Shown here piece by piece: positions 1 through 15,000 of a stretch of DNA of 62,000 nucleotides. The stretch lies in contig NW_019091360.1 of the NCBI RefSeq assembly GCF_001949145.1, positions 2,602,864 to 2,664,863 on the forward strand, read 5' to 3'. The stretch comes from Acanthaster planci. Its lineage: Eukaryota > Echinodermata > Asteroidea > Valvatida > Acanthasteridae. The notes under the pieces were generated by a model. That model was not told the origin of the DNA, did not search any database, and saw only the letters and a program-made list of their open reading frames with translations. Position 1 is the stretch's first letter. The number at the start of each line of letters is the position of its first letter. The position numbers and the translations under genes are program-made.

Positions 1-78
1 CTGGCCCGTGAGGGCTGACGGCTGAGCATGATCTCTTGGGAGTGGGTGCTCCGCAGGGTCTGGGTGGAGTAAGGCTGA
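1..78 (-). CDS. MYLIP: Probable linker exon of the MYLIP homologue, cut by window edge
   Basis: On the minus strand a pyrimidine-containing acceptor (cttgccaatag) precedes 26 open codons beginning SALLHPDPAEHPLPRD, GC-rich compared with the surrounding intron. The upstream exon (4416-4234) ends in phase 0 and this exon is open in that phase. It falls where human MYLIP has its low-complexity Ser/Pro linker between FERM and RING. There is no sequence identity strong enough to prove it, so the call rests on frame, acceptor and position. Confidence 0.45.
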
Positions 79-3000
79 CTATTGGCAAGACGAGTATCCA
101 AATCCACTGAGAAACGTTGCTGCAAAGAGATCACATAAATCTCCATCAGAGTACAAGGGAATGTGACAACATTTGTACTCTTATATAACATTATATACTT
201 GTATAAAATTTATAGAGGGTGTAATTTTGGGCTGAAAACATGTTTTTAAAGCAAGATATATCATCCCACTTTCAAATTACTGATAAATGCCACAAATATT
301 AACTCTTAAGAGTTATTTTTTACAACATTTGTATGATATTTCAGAATGCAAACTCGTATTTTGCAACACTCAAAGGCACCGCTGTTGATCTATTCCCTAC
401 AACTACAGGCTGTATACAGCTGTCAAGCTCAATAAGCGACCCTCTTTCAGAAACTTTCTGGACATTTTATATACAAAACTAATGAGGGACCAGACATCAA
501 CACACATGCTGCTAGGACACTCAGTAAAGGGTTCAAGTATCTAGTTGATCAGCACCCCCTGCCAATGCAGATTGCTAGACTGTCAACACTGTCAACACTG
601 TGACAGCAGATTAACAGCACACCTCACACTGGTCTGCCTGCAGCCAATTTCACAAGCTCAGTGTAATTTTGCGCCATGTGTTTTGCGTCATAAATGTGTG
701 GTGTAGCTGTACTTATGATTGATTTTACAACAAGTTGCTTGGCTATGGAATATTTTATCTTTATGAACTCCTGTGATGAGGATAATCACAGCTTCTACGA
801 CAGTTGGTATTTTTTTTGCACTTTTACATTGAACAGTCACACTAGCTCCGCCCGCCTTTGTGAAGATTTCATCTTTTCTCCATCAGAACCATGCAGAAAA
901 TCTCCAAGTTCTCTCATAGCCAAACAATTTTGTTCATTACACCCCCCTCCTACCTACAAGCAAGTCTGTTCTGAGCCATCGGAGTCATTGCGCCAGTGTC
1001 TATTTCCTTAGCATGAAACCACTCCCAAGGATATTTCTATCCCCCTGCCCCCGATGGGATACCAGTCCATTACAGGTTGTTCCCTAGCTAATGCCAGCAC
1101 CCATTTGGAGGTAGGCAAGTAAAACTGCTAATAACAATATGGCAAACCTTGGCAGAGGCAACCCAAGGGGGGTACGACTATTAATACTGGGACGCCAATA
1201 TCAGCACCTACGTGTGCTATCCTATAAAACATTAATTAGCCCTATGCACAGGTGAGCAGTTACCCTAAGTGCAAGGGGGGGTAATTAACCCTAACAGTCC
1301 TAAATCCTCCAATTTCAATACGATTTACATACACCCTTGGGGGTTAGGGTTAATGAATGGCAGACTAGGCCTAGGAGCAGTTCATTTGATTGAAGGTTTA
1401 TCAAATGTATAATCCTATTTTATGTGTAGTTAATCAATTTATTGGCCAGATATATTCAGTATTTTAAATAATGTGAACATGTTTGGTTACATTGTAAAGA
1501 ATGACAGCATTGACATAAATGTTTCATCATCAAAAAGTTTACCACCACCGAGGGCAGAGTTTACTGGTAGCAATCAAATACAAGAAAACCTAAAGAAACC
1601 TCGCAGTGACACAGGTTTTCCAAGGAATACCCCACCACTAGCAGCAATAATGTTCACATAATCTATGTGAAGATTCACATAAGTTAGGATTGATTAAACC
1701 ATGGGTTAATCATCCTTAAGGGAACCAGAGCACTCCAGGTAACCCTCAATGACTACCAGATCACAACCCGGCTATCACCCCACCTATGATGCTCATAGAT
1801 GGCTAACTATCCACAACAATCCCTGTACCACTAGCCCTCAGCCAAAGGTTCACAACCTATGCTCTATTCCTAATCTAATCTGAACCCAAATAAACAGTTC
1901 ACTACAACTATTCCACCTACCAGTTGATACAGTGAGCCATTACTCAGTGAGCTCCACATAACTTCCAGCAATCCTACCGCTATATGACCTTCCGTAATGT
2001 GAAGTACGGTAACTGTGCGCGCCCTAAAATACACCGCAAGCACCAGGACCTAGTGCATACTAGAGTACATGTAGATGTACACACGGTCAATGCATGCATT
2101 AATAATTAATAAGCTAGACTGACATCTATGCCTACCCCTGTTTCGTCACAATAAAAACAACAAATTTTATATTTCCTTAAGGTTACAAACTCGAAGACAA
2201 CACAATAACAAGGATATAACAAGACACAATACAAAAATGAAACCACTGTGAGCTAGGCCTGGACTGTAGAACTCAGAGACAAATATAGATTTGTAAGACA
2301 AGTGGCAGTGAAGCAACCTTTTCAAGATGACAACACACTGCTAGAAGCTAGATTCCATCTCCTGACCCTCTTGCCAGAAGTCACATCAACCTTAACCACT
2401 AAGCCAGAAGTACTCCCAGTAAGGAAGTGTCTATTTCTTTATTTCTTGTATAGAAAGTCTTCACCAGCTATAAAGCAATGATGAGTCTTATGAACAGCAG
2501 TGGTAAAACAATGCATAAATTACACTACCTAAAATGACTGGGAACACCATAATTTGTTGCACAAGTCACAGACTTATGACAGTTTGTTGTGCAACCTACG
2601 CAGTAAACTCTGGCATGTGAAGAGTTGCGCTTCGGCGTTAAGTTTCATGAAATCAGCTGGTGATTCCACAACTGTGAATGAAGTCATCACAGATCCAAAA
2701 CTTCCGTGCACTGGAGCTTCACAAACCAGCAACTTTTGTTACCACAAACATATAAATGACTGTTACAGTTACTCACGCAGTTACAATATGCAGTGTCATT
2801 GCCACCTGTGAGTTACATGTATCTTATGTGACAACAAGCATGCTCTCTGGCTCACAGAGGCACGAAAAGCTGTAGCCTTCAGCAATGCTGAAACATGCTT
2901 CATGATAACACTCTCCACGCAATTCATCTCTTAAATAAAACAGGAATTACAGTAAAACCTTGATAAGATAATCCTTGATAAGTCGAAAGTCTGCTTGTCT

Positions 3001-6000
3001 CAAAGTAATGCATTGTTCCTGAAAGAACAGACGTTTGTGTACATAAATACTTCCGTAAGCCGAATTATAAGCGGCCAAAATCCCACTTAAGTCGAAGTAC
3101 AAACATGGGACCTCAAAACCACGTTCTGAGTCATCGCTGCTGAGTGCACATTGTCTTATCACTCTTGATCAATCAGCTTGCGCGGCTCGCATGCTGCACA
3201 GCATGCTTCATAAACCACGCCCGCACCGTAACTGGAACAAATCCCAGCTCTCGAGCTAGCATGATTGCTACTGCAAGACCCATGTGCAGATGAACCAATC
3301 ACTGCCTATCACAATGGTCATGGGACTACAAAAAGTCATGTCATAAGAAAACCCATTTGAATGCAAACCCAAATTCGGCATGACACATCACAAGTACGTT
3401 GCAAACATGATCTGCGAAAAGACCAAATTTTTCCACACGAAGGTACACCTTAAACATGATGGATTATTTATTTATCGGTAAAAATGACCTTCTAGACATA
3501 ACAACAATAAAAAATCTTACCAAATGATTATTGGCAAAAAAGGCTCCATGAGAATGAATAAAAGTGGAAAATAGCCACCAAAATGATGCTACCTTGGGGC
3601 GGGTTTGTAACGATTATGTCTCCACGGCAGTGAGATTTTCATTTACTGAAAGTCCGGATAACAAAGTTTTTATTCATTCCCTTGAATTTCAAGTTATCGA
3701 GGTTTCACTGTAATCAGTTCACGCCAGATGATGTGTAACCATTTAAACAGGCTATGGCATTTTCAGTACACAACAGCCGATGTGGTCTATATATTATCGT
3801 CTGCATGCTGAGATTTGTAAACACAGACAGGCTACAACTAGTCCATGGATGTTGAGCTTGTGCAGAGCTCTAGCTTAGTTGCCAGTGTGCCAATGCTGGG
3901 TGTTACAGCATGCAGCACTCCATGATACTGTCTCATAGTGCAATAGCAGTAACGATGCAGGAAGAAATGTCACACAAATACTAAACAAACGATGCAGCAT
4001 TCCTCAGCATTTCAGGCTGAAAATAATACTCTCAAGGAAAAAGGTTGCAGTAAATAATACCACCTAAAACTGTTAAAATGTCAGGAAACTTTGCATTTTA
4101 CTATCCCGGGCAGAACGACAGTCGCTAATTTAGGTACAAACAAACTGCCATCAATGGACAAAGAAAATGATCCATGATATTTTCCAGATACTTCAGCAGA
4201 ACACGTAACAAGAAAATTGGTGGTTGAGCCTACCGGTGGGGGGCTGCTATCGTGATGGAGGAGATGCCAAGCATTGTCGTAGGTCTGTCGCCGCGTTTTG
4301 GTGATGTCAAAGCGATAGATCTTGCCATAGTTGGTGTGCGGTCGGAAGAGTGCCAGCAGCGCGCCCCAGCCGGTGTGGGAATGCTGCTCTCGCACCACCC
4401 GCTCAACGTTCTCACACTGTCAACAAGCCAACGGAAATATTGGGTGAGGAATAATGGGGTCAGTTCAAGATCTACATGTAACTGGGTAATTCCAACGTAT
4501 CGGAATGGCAGTCTTACACATTCTGACACGCCATAAGTGGTGTTGTGTGACTACTTTTACAAGTAAAAAGACAGAAAGACCTGTTATCTACTACTTCTAA
4601 CACCAACTTAAAGATGCATTCACATTTTTTTTTCAATCCTTTTACTTTGCAGATTATGAATGTTAATGAGAATGGTAATGGATGGCGCTACTGCATTGAT
4701 TAGAATGTTATACTACTCAACCACAAATGATTTTGACAAAGTTTTCAGAACTTTCAATGTTGAATGGACAGGCAAAATAAAGTAAAAAACAAACATAGGA
4801 ATCCTGATGGACAGATGGATGGACAGACACCCATATAGATGGGGGGAAATCAGTATTGCATAAGCTTGCATTAGCTAAAGTTGGAAATTGCTAAATAAGG
4901 AGAAAAAACAAAAACTGATCAAGAGTCAAGAACCTTAACCACACTTCTTCACTATGAGAAGGATCTAGGTTGAGGTTTTCAACATCCAAGAAGACTCACT
5001 CGGAAGAATGTGTGGGACTCTGTGAAGGCCCTGAAGAGAGCCTGGGCGCTCTTTCGAGAGGTGAGACGGAATTTCCTAATGGAAACAACATCCTCCTCAT
5101 TGGCCTCGTCTGAGGAAGGGTAGAAGTGGACGGAAAACCGATTCTGGTGATAGGAGACTTTGCTGATATCCTCAAATTTGATACTACAAAAATGGAAGGA
5201 AAATAGACAGAAAAACCTCTTTACTGAAAAACTTAAAGCCAACAATTTTCCTTTTTAAACATAAAACTGCTCACTTTTTAACTGTGTATACACCTCGAAT
5301 AAATGATATCAAAAGAGCAGCAGAGACAATGCAAACTAAAACATTTATTGTTAAAACTTAGAGCTTTTCCAAGTCTGCGTTCAACTTGGTCATTCTATGA
5401 CTAAGATTTTAGTTTATCCATTAATAACCTGCCAAGGTAATGTCAACAACGGAGTTTAGAAAAAAGGTGCATTTTTTGATTTGAGACTTGGTTTGGGAGA
5501 AAATGATTGATGAAACTTGGCTTCAATAATTTGACTCGTTAAATTTATTTATTATCAACTTTTTTGAAACAAACACAAGAAAAATACTTTTTTGTGCATA
5601 AGCAATTCTGCCTGTTTTCATAATCATTATCATCAGCATAATGATGGAAGAACTTGGGCAGATAGGTCCAACCTGTTTTTAAAACCATCACAGGTAATGT
5701 CCCTGACAAAAGATGTCAGAAAACGAGTACAAATATATCATGTCAATCATGACATCAGCTTTAATAGACAGGCTTACAAAAATGATTCAGGCCTTGACTT
5801 GAGAAAAACTGACGGCTGACTTGACTTGTGGAAAAATGAATTGGTTACAGAAACTGGTAAAATCACTTCAAGATGGTAAGGTTAAATCTTAATATTTCAA
5901 ACATCAGTTGTATACGTTTAATATTTACAAACAGCAAATATGAACATGAACAGAGAATCGAAAAATAATAGTGGAAAAACTTACTTATTAATGACATCTC

Positions 6001-9000
6001 TCTCTTTGCTCAATATCTGAAGCCCACCGCTGTGGACACCAATCACCACCTTTGTTCTGTCCATGGTCTCTGCAGCGAAGTACTCCACACCATAACCTGG
6101 CAACTTGTTGATCTTATTGATGAACTGAATCTCTGCCTGTGTCTTTGTCAGCTCTGCCCCGCAGTTCTGGTGGGCCTCTTTGACTTGCAGGAGTTTGTGC
6201 TCGCTGTCATCAAGGAGGTCAAAGTGCAAGGGTTATGTAACAACTTATTATAGGAGTGAATACCAGCCAACTGACAGTGAAACATTCTTCGTTCTTCCAT
6301 AAAAAATTAAGAAATTGACTATATTACCTCATTTCTGACATGAAGTATCAAATTGTGAAGTATATGTTACTTACACGTATATCTCATAAATATCTTTGAA
6401 GACACTCATGATTGGAGTTAATTAGCTCACATGATGTTCAGGCAAAATGTAACAGCAGTGGAATAAATTGATGGGGAAACCACTGTCACCTATGGGCCTA
6501 TGAACCAGAAGGAGCCCAGAATTGTTTTATCGTGTAATCTTTAATGTCCCTTTTCAGGGGTAAGGTTATACTTTGGAGTTTTTTTACATGTTTTTGCCTT
6601 TCTTTCATTATTTTTCAAAATAATTTTTTACTCCCTTTTTTTTGGGGGTGGGTGGGAGGCATGGTCCCAGTTGGCCCCCCCCCTGGATCCATCCTTGCTG
6701 TTACCCACAATGACAGACATTCTTTCATTTTCTTGTAGGACCCAGAGAAAATGCCAATTTTTCTTGTACAGTCCAGAGATAACCCTAACCCCCTTGGGTG
6801 TATGAAAATCACATTGAAATCGGAAGATTTGGGACTGTTAGGGATAGCTGCTGGACCATTATTCCATAAATGCTCCTTTTCATTTCCTACAGATAATCCT
6901 CACACAGAGAGCCATTTACTGTACATGTAAACTGAGTGTAAACTGCTTTTCACAGAAAGAGAAACTGTGAGTGGACCTGGCTTACATGTAGTTTACACAC
7001 CTTGTAATTATATGGCCCCATTTTGTTCTCTGGTCAACACAAGGCACACTATGTGACTGAGGGCCCACTTACCAGATGGCTCACAAGGTACACTGTGTGA
7101 CTGAGGGCCCATTAACCAGATGGCTTGGAATGATACTCTGTAGGCTATAAATATCAATGCAGTGGATTCCTATCACAAACTCTGCAATTTGGTGATGAAC
7201 TGCGGCGTTTTGGAACCCGATCAATGTTTATAGATTCTCCTGTGGGCAACAGGTGGTCTCGTTAAGACTGGCTGATAGGGTTGCATGTTTCTTTATGGCG
7301 CTTTCGATTCTTCCTTTGGAGTGCTGTTATTGAGCTGTCAGTAACATCAAAGGTGGTTCACACCTCAGGTGAAGGCGAAGAGGAAGCAAACTGACATCAC
7401 AGAATAGTCACAATGAAATTTACCAGTCGAATTGAAGTTCAACTCTTGTTAATTTGCCATCACAAATCCACATTCACGTTTGTTTTCATACTATATGAAC
7501 CAGCCTTACACGTATATACAAATGGGTTTCTACCTTGAACGTAAAAGTAAAATATTACTTGGCAAACTACATGTACTTTTTGTAACGGCTTTTCAGTGCT
7601 GCTTGACAGTGCCAAGAGGCCCTACACCTAAGTGTACCGGTCACTAACCTTAGTTCAGGTAAGATGGATTGATACTGTGAATCCAAAACAGCCTCCTCAT
7701 TGCCTAACTCTGCCTGAGCCATCAGCACGCAAAGCTGAAACTTCTCTGACTCATTGACTTTGTAGTGACCCTGCAGGAGACGATTCTTCAGCGTCATGTA
7801 GTACACATGTCTGGTGACACCAAGCAATAAAGAATAAGTGTTATTATTTTTTAGCGCTGTCCATTTTTGAATGATTTTTTTGTTTGAATACATGTGTTTA
7901 AAACTGCCCTTGACTGAGATTTGAATAATTTTAATTCACCCAAACAACACACCTTCAGGTTCGGTTCAAGTTGGTTTCACACCAACTGGAACCAAAACTG
8001 AGGATTTATTTTATTCATTCTTAATATGATATGCTTTTAAAATGTACAGCAAAGATACATATATGTACATGTACTTGACATTGAAATTAAGCTCTTACTT
8101 TAAGTACATGTAGCTCCATTTGCTCTCTTTAACAAAATACATGTAGTAATTAAGATCTGAAGGTTTGCATGATGGGTATACGTGAGTCTCCTGACGACAA
8201 AGAGAGCAAATTCAATATCTGAAACGTTGGGTAAACCAGCTCCTTTCGGAGGCACACACGCTCACAAAATACATCTTTCAAGCTACACGGTGTCACCGCA
8301 AACCACTTGCCTTAAAATAATACCTGCAATATCAATCACGCCAACTTTCCTCGATTTTACAATTTAATTCAAGATTAATAAAAACAGTCTACAGAGCAAA
8401 ACACCGTCCAAAACTTCAAAACACGTACATGTATAAATATAAAATCTGAATGTAAAAACACTTACACAAATCATATACATGTTAACAGTCCAAACATATC
8501 ACTCTCATACATAACACTGCGTGAAAAAAAGCAATATTCATTGGCAATCAAAAGTCAGAAGTTTAAAAACTGTCCAGATGTTCTTGTAAACAAGGTGAAA
8601 TAATGTGAATGAAAACAAGAAATCTCTGTACAGTGTGACTAAACGTCCAAAAGAAAAATGTAAGTGCAGTCCAAACCAATAAGAAATGACACAATGTATA
8701 AAACCTTTAGACTTAGGAATAATACAAACTAGTCACACCTTCAAATGTGTGAAAAGGCACTTTAAACGTAACTGAAATAAAATGGAAAGGGCTTACAGTT
8801 AGAACGACTTTAATCTTACCGAGCGGATCCACCCAAAAAGACGGGTGAAGCAAGTTCTCTTTGCCTCTTATACTGTATATATTCAGGAATTTATTACAGT
8901 GGTGATGATACATTTAAAAAGATGAAAGGGATTAAAAGAAGGACGGTCAATAAGGATGTTGAACTGTCTTAGTCCAAATGAAAAATGCAGATATTACATA

Positions 9001-12000
9001 ACCAATAAATTGTATGAAGATTAGTTTTCCTGATTACATCATTTAGTTCATCGATACAGGCATTTCACAATAGTTCGCCTCCAAGAGTTTGCAATGCATT
9101 GGCCAATTACAAAGCATGAAATCTGTCCATCCAATGCGCGTTGGAAAAGGGTCGACGCATTTCACGCCTTGTGACTGGTCAACGCGTTGTAAACTCTTGG
9201 AGGCGCACTATTGTGAATTACCCGTATTAATTTCGTACAGTGATTTCCTGAAATATATAAACCCAGAATGTTTCTATGAAATGTAAATCAGTTATCTGAA
9301 AAGTGTTAAGCTGCAAGAGATGAATTCATGAAAATGCAAACAACATAATTTTTTTCTAATATTTCTGAAAAATGGAAGCTACATGTTTTTAGAGAGGAAA
9401 TATATTTCATCACTCAATTAAGTATATAAAATGTGTAACCAACTAAACAAACAATCCTTTGAGACCAAATAATTTTAAGCAGAGTAAACCAAATCAGTAA
9501 CTTACATAAATAATGTTCACAACAAACAGAACAACTGGTATAATTTCACCAATCCAAACGTTGTGGATGCAAAGATAAATTTTTGGCCATATCTAATGTT
9601 ACAGGAAACGACCCTAGATTTGACAGGAAAAGACAGATATGAGAAATAAGACTGTGGCATTAAAATGTTGCACAAGAAGTCTAAGCCCATGTATATTTAT
9701 TTAAAGGTCTTACTCACCACTTACAGACTGCCTGTTCTTGTCTCTCCTTACCCGAAGACTAGATGAAATTGACAAAGGGCAGTACAAGATGACAAAAAAC
9801 TCCTCCCCCCCAAACAAAAAGCCAGATAAATTGCTGCTGCGGAAAGCTGCACCATAATATTTTGCTCAAAATACCGGCGGAGGCTGGAGCAGATTGGAAG
9901 AGATGTTTACGCTGGGTGTAGTTGGATCAAAATCGAGGAAATATTTAATTTTACCCTACAGGAAACTTTGTCAATGCCCAAGAATGTCCACTCTGCAACT
10001 TTAACGAAAATGGGCTATGCAAAAAATTCAGCACGTGAAATATAAAAGTATAAGGCTACAACAGGACAACAGTATTCTTTCTATGCAACGCACAGGCAGC
10101 TAACAGCAGCAAAACATGAAATGGCACAAGTGTTTACATCATGGGAAAAAAATAGCGTGAAAAAGGAACCAGTGGAGAGTAAGAGCATAACCGACCAAAA
10201 CCCTGTAAAGTATGACCACTAGACAGGTCACTTCAAGTGCCAGGAAAACAGTTAACAATTGATTTAACTTACATAGCTTTTGCAATTAAAAGATCATCAT
10301 CAACTGCTTGGAGTCTAAGTTAAACAAACAAAGGAATAGGATTTAATAACAATTAAGAAAAGCAATCACTATGCATTAATAAGCTTAACGAATCTGAAAT
10401 ACGAAGGAAGACTGTTGTGAAATCAAATAACTAAGTACACATAAATCATAATTAAGGGCTTCAATAAAATTATCATTAACTATGGACAGAATGGTATAGG
10501 TGCATGCTTGCATGAAGGCGCTACCTCAGTGTTTTCTTGCTGCCAACAAAGTCATTCCAGAACTAGAAGAGGCATCCCTGAACGAGCTTGTACATGCTCC
10601 CCTGGTAACGGCACAGCCTCTAGTTGACGAGGTGAACCTGGATTGTCACAAGCATGACTTGGTCGCTCAGCAGACTCACCAACTCAGAGAGTGACAGCAT
10701 CCCCTACTGTGCAGCAGCACAGAGGATCCTATGCCAACCCTCTACATCGTTGTTAGACTGTATGGACTAGTGGTAGGATGCCCACACCTGTGGTGCCCAC
10801 AAAGTGGATGTAATCCATGTGTTTTCTTCATAGTTGGAACAGCTGCAGAGAGATATAAAATCAAAATCACAACATTTCTCTTTCAGAGTCTTGTCCCATC
10901 TTTAGATGGGGTAAAGAGCCTCCATCCTAAAGAGCAGCCTTCTTCCATTTCAACCAATCTAGGACACATTTGTCCTCCATTCCATGGTGTTTCATATAAT
11001 GTCTGACATCTATTTCATTAAAATTCAAGGATGGATTTGCGCCGGGGAGATGTAAATTAATTTGGGATTTTTGCCCTGCCCGACCTGTATTTTAACACTG
11101 TATACTCTGTATACACCGTATACTGTAAGACATCTGCACTAGTAAACAGGAGGTTGTAGGTTCGAGTCCCACCCGAGTACGCTTTTTTTTTTCCCAAGCC
11201 TTCGGGGGCATACCCTGAGTATAGGGCAGGGCAAAAATTCAAAATTAATTTGTGTTTGACATCGTCTATCCTTCCCTTCATTTGTCTTCCCCTCTTTCTT
11301 CTCCCAGGTGCACTACATCTGATTCCAACATTCCTTTTAAAGGACCTTCTTCCCCGCTCCATTTCACATGTCCAAGCAACCTCAGCCTTGCTGAGCACTG
11401 GTATGAAAAGACATATTCTTATTGCTTAAAAATGACAGCTGGACTGTGTAGATCTTTCTTGACAGGGGACTTCGGAATACCTGGCGTCAGTGTTCATTAA
11501 AAGTGATTGCTGGATTTAAATACTTGCATGTGCCTACTTGAAAGAGGACTGTATGTACATTTTAACAATTCATCTAAAGTGCCCCACCAAAATGTGGAAT
11601 GTGTTTTTTGTTTCAGTTAAAGCAAGCTCACAAACCTGTGTCAGCATGTCAGCATCAAGCTGCCTTACGCTTCATGTGATCAAAAAGCACCAGGATGGTG
11701 GCTTCCCAGGGTAGGTACATGACCAGGGGAGAGCCATCAGCTTGGTGATGTGATTGACTACTATGTATGTCTCCCTTATTCTGACAGGCTTTCTACAGAG
11801 ACCAAAGTCCTGAATCTTCCTCCATGGCATGAAACCTCTGGGAAGACATCCTTCATGGCTGGTAGCCACCTCAAAGTAAAGGATGCACTCTTCAACTCTG
11901 AAATCAAAAGTAAAACAACTCAACAAGCAAGTACACTCTGGTAGCTAGCTCCATCTTTTTTTCTCCTATAATTTTTTTTTTCACAAATAAATTAGGAGAA

Positions 12001-15000
12001 AAATAAACCCTCAACCCATGAAGACATACAATTGGCTGCAACATGCCATGTTATGTTTCAAACTTAGTCCCATGCAAATTAGAAATGCATAATACCCCAA
12101 CCATTTCAAGCAGGTAATCCTTGACTGCTTTGAACACCTATGTGTAGTTTTGTAGTCTCACTTCTGCTACAATTTGTTGGTTCAGTGTGCAACATCGTGT
12201 AGCTGAAGTCGGCTTTGAACTTGGGGCACAATTTAAACCGTGCCACTTTTAGATTCGAAATCAAGATCCTAAAATATTGGTTTCCTTGAAATATACAGCT
12301 GAAACTTTATGAGGTGAGTTGTATACACGAGCAACCTTCTTTGGATTTTGAGTAATATTGCTGCCTCGAAGATGGATGCAAGATGCATGAGCATACATTT
12401 AAAAAAAAGTTAATCATGTTTTTTAACATTACTGACACAAAACCCACATCATTTTCAAACTACCGTTTCATCAACCTCCAATAACGAGAAACATAGAGTA
12501 GAACCAAAATTAGTTTGGCTATTAACAAGATGATTGTAGACCTAACTTTGGAAAGGATCCCTGAAGTATAAAACATATTTGTTAATACTGGCAAATGTAG
12601 CAAAAAAATGACTGCAACATGTCTGGATGTAAACACCAGATAAACAAGTTTTAGAAGACCTGAAAATTACAATGTGTATGCACAATGCATACATGTGTAA
12701 ATATTGCATCATCACCTGTGATTCGGCAGCACTGGAATTCCAAAGAGACGTCTTCAGACCGATGCAGCAAAAAAGGACGTAACATTTCCAAGAAGAACCC
12801 ATATCAGTCCCTTAGTCTATTGCTAAAGTCCCAAAGTTATACCTGTAAAACAATAATTTTACAAATGTGCAAGTTCTCTCTCTTGACTAGTTACATTTAG
12901 AAATGAAGTAATAGGCCTACAGGAACATCTTATGTAAGCTTCATTTACACGTATAAGGCTGTAGTGAGAATACAGGAAGCATATTTTAAGTTACAATTAC
13001 AAATGACGTTTTCTGAGGCATTTGATAGGGAATTTCATGAACCAAGTTTTGAATGAGGGACTTCATGTGATGTGAATATCAAACCGTCAGCCTAATAAAA
13101 TGTGGTTCAGTTCTATGCAAACCAAACAGATGATCATTAATGTCAATCATTAATTAAGAAGTCACCCACAATCATATGGTTCAGAAAGCGATACTAACAG
13201 CGAATGAATTTTTTTTTCCGCAAAAAGTTGAGGCTCGGCTTTAACTTAAGACACATAATCTAAAATTACAGCTGATTTTCAGAAGAATGGATGGACCTAT
13301 GTTAACTCATCTAACCGACAGAAAAACCAACGGCTTGTGCTGAAGGTTGAAGACTCAGCCTTAAAGCTGGGACAATTTCAAATTAAATTTAAGAGACGGC
13401 AGTCTCTCAAAAAGAATGCTACTTCCGCTACACACCTACCAGGAAATATCAGGCTTTGATGTACATGTATATTGGAATGTACATGTACATGTATATATTG
13501 ATGTACATGTATGCCTCCACAACGTTATGCACAAATCACGAGTCTAATCAACTTGTAATAAAGCTGAGGTGCTGAAATTTAATTAAACAGAATTAAGACC
13601 ACTAATTAAAAGATAACTAGCTACAGTCATTCAGATCATCAACAGGTCTATTAGCAAACTTACCTGAACAACTGCGGAGCTGCTGCCAGTGATGAGTCTG
13701 ATGACAACCGTCGCATTGCACAGTGTGATGTCAAGAAGTGCCAGTATTGTTCACCGTGCACTTAATGCTGGGGAACCTGGGCCTAGCGTTTCTCAGCTTC
13801 CAAATTAAAACCGGCATAATGGTTGAATTGTGTTTGAAATTGACTTGATATCAATGGCATCTTGGTACAAATTATAACCATGGCCAACGGTTTTGTTTGA
13901 CGGATGATGAACCTGCCAGCCCCAAATAATACAAATTTGGAAAGGAACACAAAAATTATGAAAAATTTACATGTAGGTTGCTTTCCTGATGTACGATTTT
14001 TAGTGTTTTGAAAAAAATGGACTGTATATTCCCGTAATTTTTTCCTGATGAGTGTTTTGAATCAACTGAAAAAAATTCAGACTTACATTTCATTTTTTAT
14101 AAAAAGTACCAAGAGCACTTACTTTCTTAATATGCTTTAAGTACCAGTAGTCGTACATTCATGTACTGGTAAAAAAGGAACTTTAAAATTTAGTTTTTTT
14201 CCACCCTGCAACCTTGCCAAATTTTAGGTTATCTTCATAGTCTAACAAATAAGAAAACTACTGTATGCTGGCCTCCCTAATTTGGAGATTGCTATATTTT
14301 TCGAGGCAAGTTTCCTGTGATGTTTGAATTGCTGTTTGCCACCTCTTAATCAAACGTTGGCTTAAAAAAACTATGCATCAACCGGAGTGTCTTTTGGTGC
14401 ACTGACAATTAACTACAAAGTCTGTCGTCTTCTCACAAACACTGCTATCTTTTATTCTTGGAATGCGACATGTACTATCAAGCTATACATCAGAGAACAG
14501 GAGTAGCTTTGGAAATATGGTTGGCTAAGTTTGATTTCCAGTTTATCAATTTGTATGTATCCTCTCTCCTAAATTTCCAAGATTTCCGGAAACTACTCAC
14601 TGTCTTTACACCCTAATCCACGCATGCTAGCTTTTCTGTTTGATCAGTTAACTCAGTTTTCCACCACCAACTGAAAAACGGATCCATGATGACGGCAGAA
14701 TTGGCTAAGCCTGTGAGATTTCAGGTTTATCTTTTTATCAGCTCTTTCTCTTGCACTGAACCACTTCTGCCAAGAAAACTGTTTACTTATTAGCAATTTA
14801 ATAGATACATTTACATGCACAATTCATTTGGGTATTCATTTTCTCGTGCATTCAATGTTTCCAAAACTGTTAACCATTTATCACTGCACATCATCGTTTC
14901 TGTTTGAGAAGAGCAGCAGCTAAATTTCTACATCATGAATATGTATTTCCCAGCAACACCCCATAGAACACAGTTCAATGATGATGACAGAATTGGCTTA

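Larger units (their letters stand above)
80..4233. other. Intron of the MYLIP homologue
   Basis: About 4.1 kb between the last FERM exon and the probable linker exon. It holds a pogo/Tigger-like MITE (2950-3710) and one copy of a dispersed repeat (1283-1352). I see no further exon here. Confidence 0.6.

Noticed and set aside
10500-11006. Plus-strand frames in the large MYLIP intron
   Set aside because: Short and without similarity I recognise; could be decayed transposon sequence, but I cannot support it.
11100-11180. tRNA gene
   Set aside because: Only the T-arm/B-box half is convincing; no A box or acceptor stem can be paired, and it is enclosed in an inverted-repeat element.
11750-11944. 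Frame with a protein-like look (PPWHETSGKTSFMAGSH)
   Set aside because: No splice signals consistent with either strand of the surrounding gene and no family recognised.
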